From contig NZ_CH672376.1 of assembly GCF_000153105.1 (NCBI RefSeq), forward strand, positions 3,604,148 through 3,668,147: DNA of 64,000 bases, read 5' to 3'. The notes under the pieces are model-generated. The model made no database searches. It was given only the letters and a program-made list of their open reading frames with translations, and was not told the origin of the DNA. This document shows positions 34,960-42,325 of the stretch, in pieces (the stretch's first letter is position 1; each line of letters starts with the position of its first letter). Both the position numbers and the translations under genes were made by a program. The DNA is from Blastopirellula marina DSM 3645. Its GTDB lineage: Bacteria > Planctomycetota > Planctomycetia > Pirellulales > Pirellulaceae.

Positions 34960-35436
34960 CTATTCAAGTACAAGTTTGCAAATGAAGCTGCCAAAGTCAG
35001 GGGCGACTCGAATAAGCGTGGCCGACTTTGCGGCATCCTCATCGCCAAGAGAATCATCCCATCCGACTGAATGGCTTTGAAAGCAAATTGCGCCAAAGCA
35101 ATCAGGACGAAGAGAAATACAAATGAGGTTGCCTGCACCATCATCATTGATGGGAATAACCAATCTTGGAAGCCGCTCGCTAAAGTCGTTCAACGCACCC
35201 GCCAAGTCATCGCCAAAGAACGAGCCGGGGGCAATGCTGCCGTCTTCGGTTAGTATCACAGCATATTCTTCCAAGTCACAAGCTCCGAATTGACGGAGAA
35301 AAGTTCGGTAGTCATCAGGGAAGGCAACCCCAACGCTGTTTTCAAGCCGCTCGAGCTCATCTTCGCTCAATGGTGAAAACTGATCACCTTCCAGAGGCGT
35401 CACGCCCAGTTCTTGAAGCTTGTCAACCCAATTCAT
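34960..35436 (-). CDS. SMI1/KNR4 (SUKH) family immunity protein
   Basis: 158 residues. SUKH features: ELERLENSVGVAFPDDYRTFLRQFGACDLE near the N-terminus in two adjoining motifs, a central beta region, and the late LPRLVIPINDDGAGNLICIS motif. SUKH proteins bind and neutralise nuclease and other toxins of polymorphic systems. It begins 10 bases after the stop codon of a truncated nuclease-like toxin fragment (35447-35673), which is the expected partner. It is one of three SUKH paralogues in this locus, and they are strongly diverged from one another. Confidence 0.85.
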   Translation of the reverse strand: MNWVDKLQELGVTPLEGDQFSPLSEDELERLENSVGVAFPDDYRTFLRQFGACDLEEYAVILTEDGSIAPGSFFGDDLAGALNDFSERLPRLVIPINDDGAGNLICISLRPDCFGAICFQSHSVGWDDSLGDEDAAKSATLIRVAPDFGSFICKLVLE

Positions 35437-35446
35437 AGTTTATTCT

Positions 35447-35673
35447 CTAGTGGGTGATGTCTGTATGTTGTACTTTGTGAACTGCTGTTGGAACGAGTTC
35501 GATCGTGTCACCACCAGCATGATGTGGAGCGAGTCCCTTTCCACCAAATCCGTCATCCGCATTCTTCAACCACCGGCGAGCAGCCGCCTTGGATGGTAAG
35601 TTCTTTCGTCGGGCAATCTCTTCGAAAATCTTTGATATATCAGCATTCGAATCGACCTTTGTGCCGACCAACC
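35447..35673 (-). pseudogene. C-terminal fragment of an HNH/EndoVII-type toxin, truncated at an IS end
   Basis: About 75 residues remain: EEIARRKNLPSKAAARRWL, then LAPHHAGGDTIELVPTAVHK with a final QHTDITH. The His-His pair and later His residues resemble HNH/Endonuclease VII toxin tips. The frame is cut exactly at 35674, the left end of the ISAs1 copy, and no matching 5' part exists beyond that element. The SUKH gene immediately downstream is intact, so immunity has outlived the toxin. Confidence 0.7.
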
Positions 35674-36936
35674 CACGGCGATCGCACCATAAATCACTTC
35701 CCCAGCAGCACTTCCAGCAGGTACTTGTCATTCCTACCCGCCTTTAGTCGCTTGTTCTTCACGCCTACCCTGGCCGTTTTGTTGTTCTTCAGCAGGCTCA
35801 GGCTCGTTCTTCTCAGCAGGCTGAAGTTGATGTCGGCGTGTCCTTTTCTGATTCGACTTTGGTGTTCGCCGAACGTCACGTCGAGTTGCCAGTGCAGACT
35901 ATTTTCAATGCCCCAGTGCCCGCGAACCGCTTCGGCAAAGCGCCGGCCGGTGAGGTATTTGCTCACGATGTAATAGCGAACTTCGCTCGCCTCTTTGCCA
36001 TTTTGCTTGACGAGGTTGATCGTCATGCCGATCGCCTTCAAATTCTTTCACTTGCTCGCGTACGGAAAATCATCCGCGTCGATCGGGCAGAGATAGTAGT
36101 AACGCGATTCCTCACGGCCATGTCCTTTCTCGTGCGTCTCGTGTCGATGAACTTTCCTTTTCGTGAAGTCGATTTCCATCGCATTGGCGAAGTAATCGCG
36201 AATCGCTTGATGCAGCAATCGCTGATTTCCCTTGATCGCTAGGCAATAATCGCCGCCGGCGTTGACGATCTTTTCGGCGATCTCCTTTTGGCAACCCATC
36301 GCGTCGATTGTCACCAAACAGCCGGAAACCTCGATGATGTCGAGCAATTGCGGAATCGCGGTGATCTTGTTGCTCTTCGCGTCGGTCGCGACCTGACCGA
36401 GGCTCACATGATTGACGGTCGCCCACGCACTGACCATATGAATAGCGGCCTTACTGCTGGCTGCGTCGAAGCTGCGCCGCAGCGTCTTGCCGTCGATCGC
36501 GATGACCTGACCGTCGGTCACTTCGTGCAGCGCCGTGATCCAACTCAGCAAGCACTTCTCGAATTCGGCCGGCTTCAGCGCACCGAGAATCGCATTGAAA
36601 CGATCATGCGAAGGAACGCCAGAGCTCATGTCGAGAAACTGCGCGAGCCACTCCTTCTTGTCCTCCGCCCAATCGGCGATCGCCACGAAATCGTCCGCTC
36701 CGCCCAGCACCGCACACAGCGACATTGTCACGACGTTGACCAGCGGATAAGTCACCTTCCGCGTCCGGGGATCGGTCAGGTTCGAAAAGTGCTGTTGAAT
36801 CGAAGCGGCCGAAGAAGACGACATGCCGGAACCCTCCCTGCAAAGCGAACGCCCGGCCGCGAAACGAACATCGCAAAATCGCCAAGACGCACTTGCCGGA
36901 TTATCGCAGGTTGCCCATCATGGCGCAATCGCCGTG
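35674..36936. mobile_element. ISAs1-family element, second copy, inactive
   Basis: 1,263 bp, exactly the length of the copy at 26203-27465 and similar throughout, with the same terminal repeats (CACGGCGATCGCACCAT at left). The 10-mers flanking it do not match, so there is no target duplication; one side has probably been rearranged or deleted since insertion. Confidence 0.88.
35694..36824 (-). pseudogene. ISAs1 transposase with premature stop
   Basis: Aligned with the intact copy (26223-27353), the codon for Trp in YASRWTKLKAIG is TGA here (36048-36050; the local sequence reads YASK then stop). The two segments on each side are in the same frame and the local length is unchanged, so this is a nonsense substitution with several neighbouring changes. 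The rest of the 376-residue frame is well preserved, including IDGKTLRRSFD and LVTIDAMGCQKEIA. Confidence 0.9.
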
Positions 36937-37053
36937 TGACGTCTGGCTCATCTGGGTTCCTATTCGTCATAGGCACCACCTCACACCTTATCTTCGAGGT
37001 GTGGGTATGCATTAAAAAACGTCTTCCTGTAGTTCATCGATAAAACGCTGAGA

Positions 37054-37074
37054 AGGCGTGAAGTATTCACGCCT
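37054..37074 (-). terminator. short hairpin across the stop codon of the SUKH gene
   Basis: A perfect 9-bp stem (AGGCGTGAA with TTCACGCCT) and 3-base loop overlaps the stop codon of the gene at 37067-37507. The T-rich stretch after it is weak (CGTTTTATC), so terminator function is only possible. Confidence 0.4.
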
Positions 37075-37507
37075 CAACTTTGAGGCATTGCGTGCGAATG
37101 TAGTCTTCAAATCCAGAAGCCAATTCAGTCACGCCGCCAAAGTCATGATCGAAAATCCAGACCTTACCATTCACATCCATGCCGATTGGGTTACCTGAAT
37201 GGTCTTCCGAAAAAATAACCCAATCGGAAACACCATCGGTTACCGACTGCCGAACCTCATTTGTTACGTCAATGACTGACCAACGATCATCTTCCATGAC
37301 ATCCGATCCCCGAAGCCCAAAAACCGGATATGGTCCGACCATTGCTCCACCGTAACGCAAAAGGAACTGTCGGTAATCTTCGGAAAATGGGATGCAGACT
37401 TGCTGTGAAGCTGAATCTACTTCATCGCTTGTCGGAACTTCGTCGGCACGCATCACTGGTGATTCAGCGAACATATTGTCAAGTCGTTCAATCGTGTCTG
37501 GTGTCAT
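37067..37507 (-). CDS. SMI1/KNR4 (SUKH) family immunity protein
   Basis: 146 residues. The SUKH pattern is visible: DEVDSASQQVCIPFSEDYRQ then FLLRYGGAMVGPYPVFGL, and DWVIFSEDHSGNPIGMDVNG with a final GGVTELASGFEDYI. It is the predicted antitoxin for the LHH nuclease tip encoded just before it; its ATG overlaps that gene's stop codon (ATGA), so translation is coupled. GC content is lower than in the operons to the left. Confidence 0.88.
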   Translation of the reverse strand: MTPDTIERLDNMFAESPVMRADEVPTSDEVDSASQQVCIPFSEDYRQFLLRYGGAMVGPYPVFGLRGSDVMEDDRWSVIDVTNEVRQSVTDGVSDWVIFSEDHSGNPIGMDVNGKVWIFDHDFGGVTELASGFEDYIRTQCLKVEA

Positions 37508-37992
37508 GGTGTAATTCTCCTAGCAGCCAATTCTTCCAAGGCTCTTGCTTTCCAGTAGCTTTCTCTCCACGCATTGAAGGCTGCTCGCTGTTCAGCAGTA
37601 AGCCCTGCCCCCGGGGCATTGCCAAGGGGATGTTGAATTCGGTTCCCAATGTTGTGGCGGAAACCGGGCATTTCGACAATCGGCCCAACCGGGTCCTGGT
37701 CCAGATGGTGAAGAATCAGTTTCTTACCGTTGATGTCTTTCGGTGCGAAGCCGTTTTTCGTCATCGCTCGAAGCGTGCTGTATTCGACATGCGACAAGCT
37801 CCGAACAGCCCGGACTTCTATTCCCTCAAAAACCAAGCGACTTGGGTTCGAGCCACGAACGATGCCACTTGCTGGGGCATTCTTAACCGCCGCAACCGCC
37901 TTCTTATACGCCTCGCTTGACGCTTCGGCAATGTCGTTAATATTACCAAATCCATTGGCGCTGACCACGACTACCTTTTGCGACTTGGCCAA
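37504..37992 (-). CDS. LHH-type HNH/EndoVII nuclease tip of orphan cassette (3' part, separated by a frameshift)
   Basis: 162 residues. The first ~40 (VVVVSANGFGNINDIAEASS) are nearly the same as the end of the pretoxin region of the giant protein; the rest is unique. The tip reads DINGKKLILHHLDQDPVGPI then VEMPGFRHNIGNRIQHPLGN, the Leu-His-His and downstream His pattern of the LHH group of HNH/Endonuclease VII toxins, predicted DNases or RNases. A one-base deletion near 38073-38080 separates it from the upstream frame (37971-39359). The SUKH immunity gene overlaps its stop codon. As it stands the toxin could only be made by internal start (GTG/ATG near 37992) or frameshifting. Confidence 0.8.
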   Translation of the reverse strand: MAKSQKVVVVSANGFGNINDIAEASSEAYKKAVAAVKNAPASGIVRGSNPSRLVFEGIEVRAVRSLSHVEYSTLRAMTKNGFAPKDINGKKLILHHLDQDPVGPIVEMPGFRHNIGNRIQHPLGNAPGAGLTAEQRAAFNAWRESYWKARALEELAARRITP

Positions 37993-39222
37993 GATTCTGT
38001 CCAGCTCTGTGACATACGTCTTCGCAAATATTTTTGCTTCCTCGACTGTGTCAGCTGTCCATATCCGAACGGTCTGGCGCCCGCCTGGAAGTTATTTAAT
38101 CTGCTTGCTTTTAACCAGTCGGCCGTGGGTAAATCGGCATAACGGACGCCTGAGGTCTTGCCGAGATCGAGTTTTGCGCCAAACAGATGCAGAAGGCCGA
38201 TGCCGATGTTGGAGCCCGACTCTAGATCGACCCCTTCATTCTGGATCGCCTGCATGATGCCCTTGTAAGTGAAGTACGATCCGGTCGCAATGTTGATCGT
38301 GGCGCCGGTACGATACATTATCACGGCGGCCTTGGTGCCTTGGATCTCGGCGGAGCCAGCCCCTAGAGTTACAATCGTCGCTACGTCGCCAGCGGCGGAA
38401 ATGAACGCTTCCTCTTTATTTCCGTCGCCGAACTCTAAGAATGTGTTTGCGAACAGTGGAAATGCCTGGTAAGCGGCTACTGCGGCGTATCTGCGATTGA
38501 TTTGGCCTTGAGAGTCTTCAATGCTTTGATAGGTACTCAGATTGTGGTTTACGGATTCTTGCTTTAGATGAGCTTTCAGTAGCTCGTCAATCGCCAGAGC
38601 GCCGCCACCCTGAGCTGGGCTTGTCGTCCATTTTACGACACGGTAGTGCTCTGGAATCGTTCGCACTGCTTTCGGCAAATGCTGACCAGGCTTCCACGGG
38701 ACGCCATTCGTATGTCCGGTGACTGTGGGCACCCGCTCCAAAATGATTTGGTGAAGCGTTCCGCCTGATACGTCCGCAAGATAGATAAGGTCATTCCCTA
38801 ACGAAGGTAGGGTTGCCCGCTTGGCGTATCCATGGGCGAGAAGATCATTCACTCTCGAAGGCAGCAGATAATTCGGGTTATACGAAAGCGATACGCCGAT
38901 TCCATTAACCGAATTTTGGCCTGTGGGCGCCGCCAATACAGGTGCAACTTCAACAGATTCGTCGTTCAGCCCGATCTCCGTCGGCCGCATCAAATTCTCT
39001 GGAATCCTGACCGGCAGATTGGCGTAGTCGCTTTCAACTTCGCTTGCTTCGGCATTCCCGGCATTGGTAATCGGCGCCAAATCCGCGTTCACTTCGCGAA
39101 CCGCCGCTTCTTTCGTAACACGATCGGCCGTAACCTCCTTCTCCGTCACCGCCTTGCCAACATCCGCTTGCACCTCTCCAACAATCCGATCACGATCGGC
39201 CTGGGTGGTTGCAACATCACTC
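37880..39222 (-). repeat. 1.35-kb near-identical copy of the giant gene's junction and pretoxin region
   Basis: Matches 45728-47075 with few differences by eye. The similarity covers the constant segment, the PENLMRPTE junction and the pretoxin domain and stops where the two toxin tips diverge (after AAVKNAP). Same orientation, about 7.9 kb apart, so homologous recombination between them could exchange the tip. Confidence 0.88.
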
Positions 39223-39359
39223 GCTGCTAGCGTCTGCGGGTCTAGCGAAGCGTTGCCGTGCGACTTGGGCAGGTCGAACTTCGCCGGCAAAAGTTCCCGA
39301 AAGACGGCTTTCAAAGCCTGTAAATTCGTGCGAATATCGGTGCTGTCTTGATGCGGCAT
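37971..39359 (-). CDS. orphan cassette pretoxin region with transposase-like N-terminus (5' part, frameshifted)
   Basis: 462 residues. From about residue 47 (ATTQADRDRIVGEVQADVGK) to about 425 it is nearly identical to the giant protein's junction and pretoxin region, including VRIPENLMRPTEIGLNDESV. The first ~46 residues (DIRTNLQALKAVFRELLPAK, SHGNASLDPQ) are unrelated to the giant protein and resemble the start of a DDE transposase. They supply an ATG with an AAAGGA ribosome-binding site. After NNFQAGA a one-base deletion relative to 45921-45940 throws the frame into a 34-residue Arg/Ser-rich tail. The continuation is the frame at 37504-37992. Confidence 0.8.
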   Translation of the reverse strand: MPHQDSTDIRTNLQALKAVFRELLPAKFDLPKSHGNASLDPQTLAASDVATTQADRDRIVGEVQADVGKAVTEKEVTADRVTKEAAVREVNADLAPITNAGNAEASEVESDYANLPVRIPENLMRPTEIGLNDESVEVAPVLAAPTGQNSVNGIGVSLSYNPNYLLPSRVNDLLAHGYAKRATLPSLGNDLIYLADVSGGTLHQIILERVPTVTGHTNGVPWKPGQHLPKAVRTIPEHYRVVKWTTSPAQGGGALAIDELLKAHLKQESVNHNLSTYQSIEDSQGQINRRYAAVAAYQAFPLFANTFLEFGDGNKEEAFISAAGDVATIVTLGAGSAEIQGTKAAVIMYRTGATINIATGSYFTYKGIMQAIQNEGVDLESGSNIGIGLLHLFGAKLDLGKTSGVRYADLPTADWLKASRLNNFQAGARPFGYGQLTQSRKQKYLRRRMSQSWTESWPSRKR

Positions 39360-39510
39360 CCAAGAATCCTTTCTTGGTCATCAGTGCATATGGTTTTGGT
39401 CGACCGCATTGAACTGCTTAACCGCAGGCCGCATCAAGACTTATTTCTTAGAAGACGAAATCGTTACCGGCGTTGGATGCCACCCAACGTCCCGTCTTCT
39501 ACTTTAGTAA

Positions 39511-39876
39511 CTATTTCGTTACGTCGCTTTCCCTGTCCTTTTTGGTGGAAACTTGCTTGTACTGCCAAATGCCAACGATGATGGAAACCGCACAGAAGTG
39601 TATGTACGTCGCAACTATCAATATAACACCAATTTTTGCAATATTCAGAACAGAGAACAATCCTGCTTGTTCCGTGAGCCATGCGATAGATAAAGCTATA
39701 ATCAAAGGCACTACTTCTATAACGGGAAACGTTGACCAGCCTCGCTCTTCCTTGCTAAGTAGCATTGCGTAGGGCAAACCTATGTTCCAAATGCATTTAA
39801 TGAGAACAATAAAACAACAGAATGCAATGAGGATTGTGCCGGTCCAGCTGACAATCCAAGCGGCGACTGAAATCAT
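39511..39876 (-). CDS. small integral membrane protein, putative immunity protein
   Basis: 121 residues with three to four hydrophobic helices: WIVSWTGTILIAFCCFIVLI, VIEVVPLIIALSIAWLTE, and AKIGVILIVATYIHFCAV with a following segment; the C-terminus is charged (KKDRESDVTK). No family recognised. Its ATG overlaps the stop of the toxin-cassette gene (39873-41348) as ATGA, the layout of a toxin-immunity pair. A membrane-bound immunity protein would fit a toxin that acts on or enters through the inner membrane; that is an inference from position only. AT-rich relative to its surroundings. Confidence 0.65.
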   Translation of the reverse strand: MISVAAWIVSWTGTILIAFCCFIVLIKCIWNIGLPYAMLLSKEERGWSTFPVIEVVPLIIALSIAWLTEQAGLFSVLNIAKIGVILIVATYIHFCAVSIIVGIWQYKQVSTKKDRESDVTK

Positions 39877-41348
39877 TTAACTATCCTCTGACCCAAGATG
39901 CCTTTAATGTATTCCCAACCTCTGGGCCACATCAACTGTGATTGCTGAACGAACTCCGAAACATAGTTTGAAATCGGCGCGTTTGAGTTTGTCCACTTGA
40001 AAACCCATGGAAAGTTCCTGCTAAGTCCCAATTCAAATTTACCTCCCCAAAGGCCGGTCTTAATATAGTTCCATGGAGTTGGTCCGCCTATTTGAACCCA
40101 ACGTCCAGGATTTAAATCGGGAGTAGTGCCAGCCTCAGCCCATGATGTCACCTTAACCTTGTCTACGTCATCTATATTCGAAGCCAAGGACCTTGTTTCA
40201 TCCAATCCAGCAGCCGTTACCTCGGCGACTTCGTCTGCGCTGCTGGCCCCCTTCCCACCCAGAGACTTGAACAGCTTACCGAAAAGACCAATCTTTTCAA
40301 TGTACGCCCCGGTCAAGATCTCTACGCTGGATCCCCCAATGAACTTGCTCCATCCATGGCTGTCATTCCAAGCACCTTCTTCGCCGTATTCGTCGATGAT
40401 AAGGCCGCGCGACCAATCGTAGAAGGCAATGTAGCCAACACGGAAGTTGGGGTCCTCATCTAGAATTCCAACTTGCTCTTCCGCCCAAATAATTGTGTTG
40501 GTAATTGCGGCTGGCGTATTCAAAAGCCCGACAACGATATCCTGCACACCATTAACCGTATTGGCCGCCCCTTGGGCGACGCCAAGCCCGTCATTGTGGT
40601 AGACGCGATTGAATTCAGGAGCCGTTTCAATGAATTTCTTTGTCCATTCGTCCGAAGTAAGACGCTCTAATTCATCCTCTTCGTTGCCCGGAGCTGGGAG
40701 ATGAATCTCCTTCTCCAGGGAGTAATATTGCTTTCCTTGCTTGGATGTCCGCGTAAGCTTCAGGACGTAAATAGTGGCCATCCCGTTGCTGACTTCCACA
40801 ACGGTCAGATAGTCTCCCAATTCATTGGCTTTTATGGTCTTCGACGTACCGCGCCCCGTTCGCACTTTCATTTCGACTAAGCTCGTCGCAGTTGACGTTA
40901 AGCCTAGCTGTTGCAATTTCTTGACGGCTTCAACAGTAAAGCCCTTCTCAGCGCCAAATGTAAATGCGCCCTTGTCTTGCAGGAACATTTGCGAATCGAA
41001 GGTACTCACCAGTCGGGCGGGACGGCTAGGCGGCGATGTATTGATCGAAGTATTTGAGCCAATTACGCCAATCGAGCCTTGATTCGCATGCGACGATGGA
41101 TTCGTGAGATTCAGTTCAGCTTCTTCGCTTAAAAGACTAGGCGAAGTCGCCGGGGAAACGCCACCTGGAATCTCAACCGAATTTGATTGGCCACCTGCGG
41201 CCGTGGGCGATTGGACGACATCCCCATTCCAACCATTCGTCTGCATTCCAGATCCAGCGACGTTCACTTCGCGAACCGCCGCTTCCTTCGTAATACGATC
41301 CGCCGAAATCTCCTTCTCCGTCACCACCTTGCCAACATCCGCCTTCAC
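39873..41348 (-). CDS. orphan toxin cassette with unique C-terminal tip
   Basis: 491 residues from a GTG at 41348. The first ~30 residues (KADVGKVVTEKEISADRITK) belong to the constant segment shared with the giant protein, but here the PENLMRPTE junction is absent and the sequence diverges after AAVREVNV. A Ser/Asn/Pro-rich linker follows, then a domain with KGFTVEAVKKLQQLGLTSTA, a hydrophobic segment near GAYIEKIGLFGKLFKSL, and a tip containing PGRWVQIGGPTPWNYIKTGL and ending GWEYIKGILGQRIVK. The tip family is not recognised. The frame is open upstream to about 41652 but has no start codon there, so expression is doubtful: a silent cassette. The overlapping membrane protein gene is the likely immunity gene. 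Confidence 0.7.
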   Translation of the reverse strand: MKADVGKVVTEKEISADRITKEAAVREVNVAGSGMQTNGWNGDVVQSPTAAGGQSNSVEIPGGVSPATSPSLLSEEAELNLTNPSSHANQGSIGVIGSNTSINTSPPSRPARLVSTFDSQMFLQDKGAFTFGAEKGFTVEAVKKLQQLGLTSTATSLVEMKVRTGRGTSKTIKANELGDYLTVVEVSNGMATIYVLKLTRTSKQGKQYYSLEKEIHLPAPGNEEDELERLTSDEWTKKFIETAPEFNRVYHNDGLGVAQGAANTVNGVQDIVVGLLNTPAAITNTIIWAEEQVGILDEDPNFRVGYIAFYDWSRGLIIDEYGEEGAWNDSHGWSKFIGGSSVEILTGAYIEKIGLFGKLFKSLGGKGASSADEVAEVTAAGLDETRSLASNIDDVDKVKVTSWAEAGTTPDLNPGRWVQIGGPTPWNYIKTGLWGGKFELGLSRNFPWVFKWTNSNAPISNYVSEFVQQSQLMWPRGWEYIKGILGQRIVK

Positions 41349-41652
41349 CTCTCCAACCGTCCGATCACGATCGGCCTGGGCGGTTGCTACATCACTGGCT
41401 TCGCTGGCGGCGGCTTGGCTGACTTCGTAATCGTGGATCGCGGCGGCGATGTCGGTGGCGGCGTCTTGGACGGCGGCGGCGACTGCCAGGGCTTTGGTGG
41501 TCCAGGGATCGGCGGTGTCGTTGTTAGCGGCGGTGAGTGCGGCGAGGGCGTCTACCAGGGAGTCGTAGTCGTTATCGACACCGAACTCGGCGAACTGTTT
41601 ATCGCGGGCAGCGATTGTTTCTTGCTGGGTGCGATAGGCGGCAGCCCGGGTG
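41349..41652 (-). repeat. truncated copy of the giant gene's stalk end, in frame with the cassette
   Basis: Closely matches the giant gene at about 47000-47310 (AAYRTQQETIAARDKQFAEF onward on the minus strand). It stays in frame with the gene at 39873-41348 but contains no usable start codon, and the similarity ends abruptly at about 41652. Confidence 0.85.
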
Positions 41653-41654
41653 CC

Positions 41655-41800
41655 GTGGTCACGTCTTCGTGGCCATGAATGCCGTTGGCGAATTAACTGC
41701 GGTGCATCCTACGGAAATTTGACCAAACGATTGGGGCCTATGTGAGCCTGTCGCTCACGCACAATCATGGCCACGCAAGGCCGTGACCACGGCGCCCCGG
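41655..41800. repeat. inverted-repeat pair, possible mobile or REP-type element
   Basis: The segment at about 41655-41690 (core GCCGTGGTCACG and CGTGGCCATGA) returns inverted at about 41765-41800 with a few differences. About 75 bases lie between. Part of the right arm (CGGCGCCCCGGCT) also occurs at 22828-22837. It sits exactly at the break point of the truncated stalk copy. Confidence 0.55.
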
Positions 41801-41868
41801 CTCAACCGGCCAAGCTGCAACCCTTCAGGCCGGCACAGCCTGCGAAGATCGTGATGCAGAAGCCGAAG

Positions 41869-42324
41869 TCAGGCTGAGATTCTCAGCGTGAGATACTCTG
41901 CCAAGAAGTCATTGAAGGTTGGTGCCAGCGGCTTGGTGGACTTAGAAAAAACATCGAAGGCCACGACGGGACATTCATCCCCATCAAACTGGCTTACATC
42001 AAGGCACCACACAACATCATCGGCCCCAAGGTAAATCACAACCAGATTCTCTGGCAGGGAATAATCTTCACGGCAAAGCAACGTGTCACCATAAACGGTT
42101 CCTCGATGCTCAAGAGTGGGGTCGTCATCTTCGATGCCAGAAACTTCTTCCTCGACGACACCGCCACCGCCGTATTCTGCCAAAAAGGTCTTGAACGAAA
42201 CCGGAAGTCGAGACCCCAGCAGTGACTCCAATTTTTCAATGGACTCCTGCGATGCCTTACCTTGCCAAAAGACATCCTTGCCGCTTTGGTCAAGCTGCTG
42301 GATCAATGAATCAATGTCAGCCAT
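41869..42324 (-). CDS. SMI1/KNR4 (SUKH) family immunity protein
   Basis: 151 residues from the ATG at 42324, which lies one base after the stop of the LHH toxin gene and has AGGGA seven bases before it; the frame runs further upstream but only through the toxin gene. SUKH features: ESIEKLESLLGSRLPVSFKT, FLAEYGGGGVVEEEV, LPENLVVIYLGADDVVWCLD and a final FNDFLAEYLTLRI. It is the predicted antitoxin for the LHH cassette at 42326-44757. Confidence 0.88.
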   Translation of the reverse strand: MADIDSLIQQLDQSGKDVFWQGKASQESIEKLESLLGSRLPVSFKTFLAEYGGGGVVEEEVSGIEDDDPTLEHRGTVYGDTLLCREDYSLPENLVVIYLGADDVVWCLDVSQFDGDECPVVAFDVFSKSTKPLAPTFNDFLAEYLTLRISA

Positions 42325-42325
42325 A

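Noticed and set aside
36030-36060. Programmed frameshift in the second ISAs1 transposase
   Set aside because: The segment has the same length as in the intact copy; a TGA replaces a Trp codon in the same frame, so it is a nonsense mutation.
39345-39440. 12-base inverted repeat (CCGCATCAAGAC) around the start of the frameshifted cassette
   Set aside because: Short and separated by about 70 bases; it could be the end of the captured transposase but no target duplication or full element is visible.
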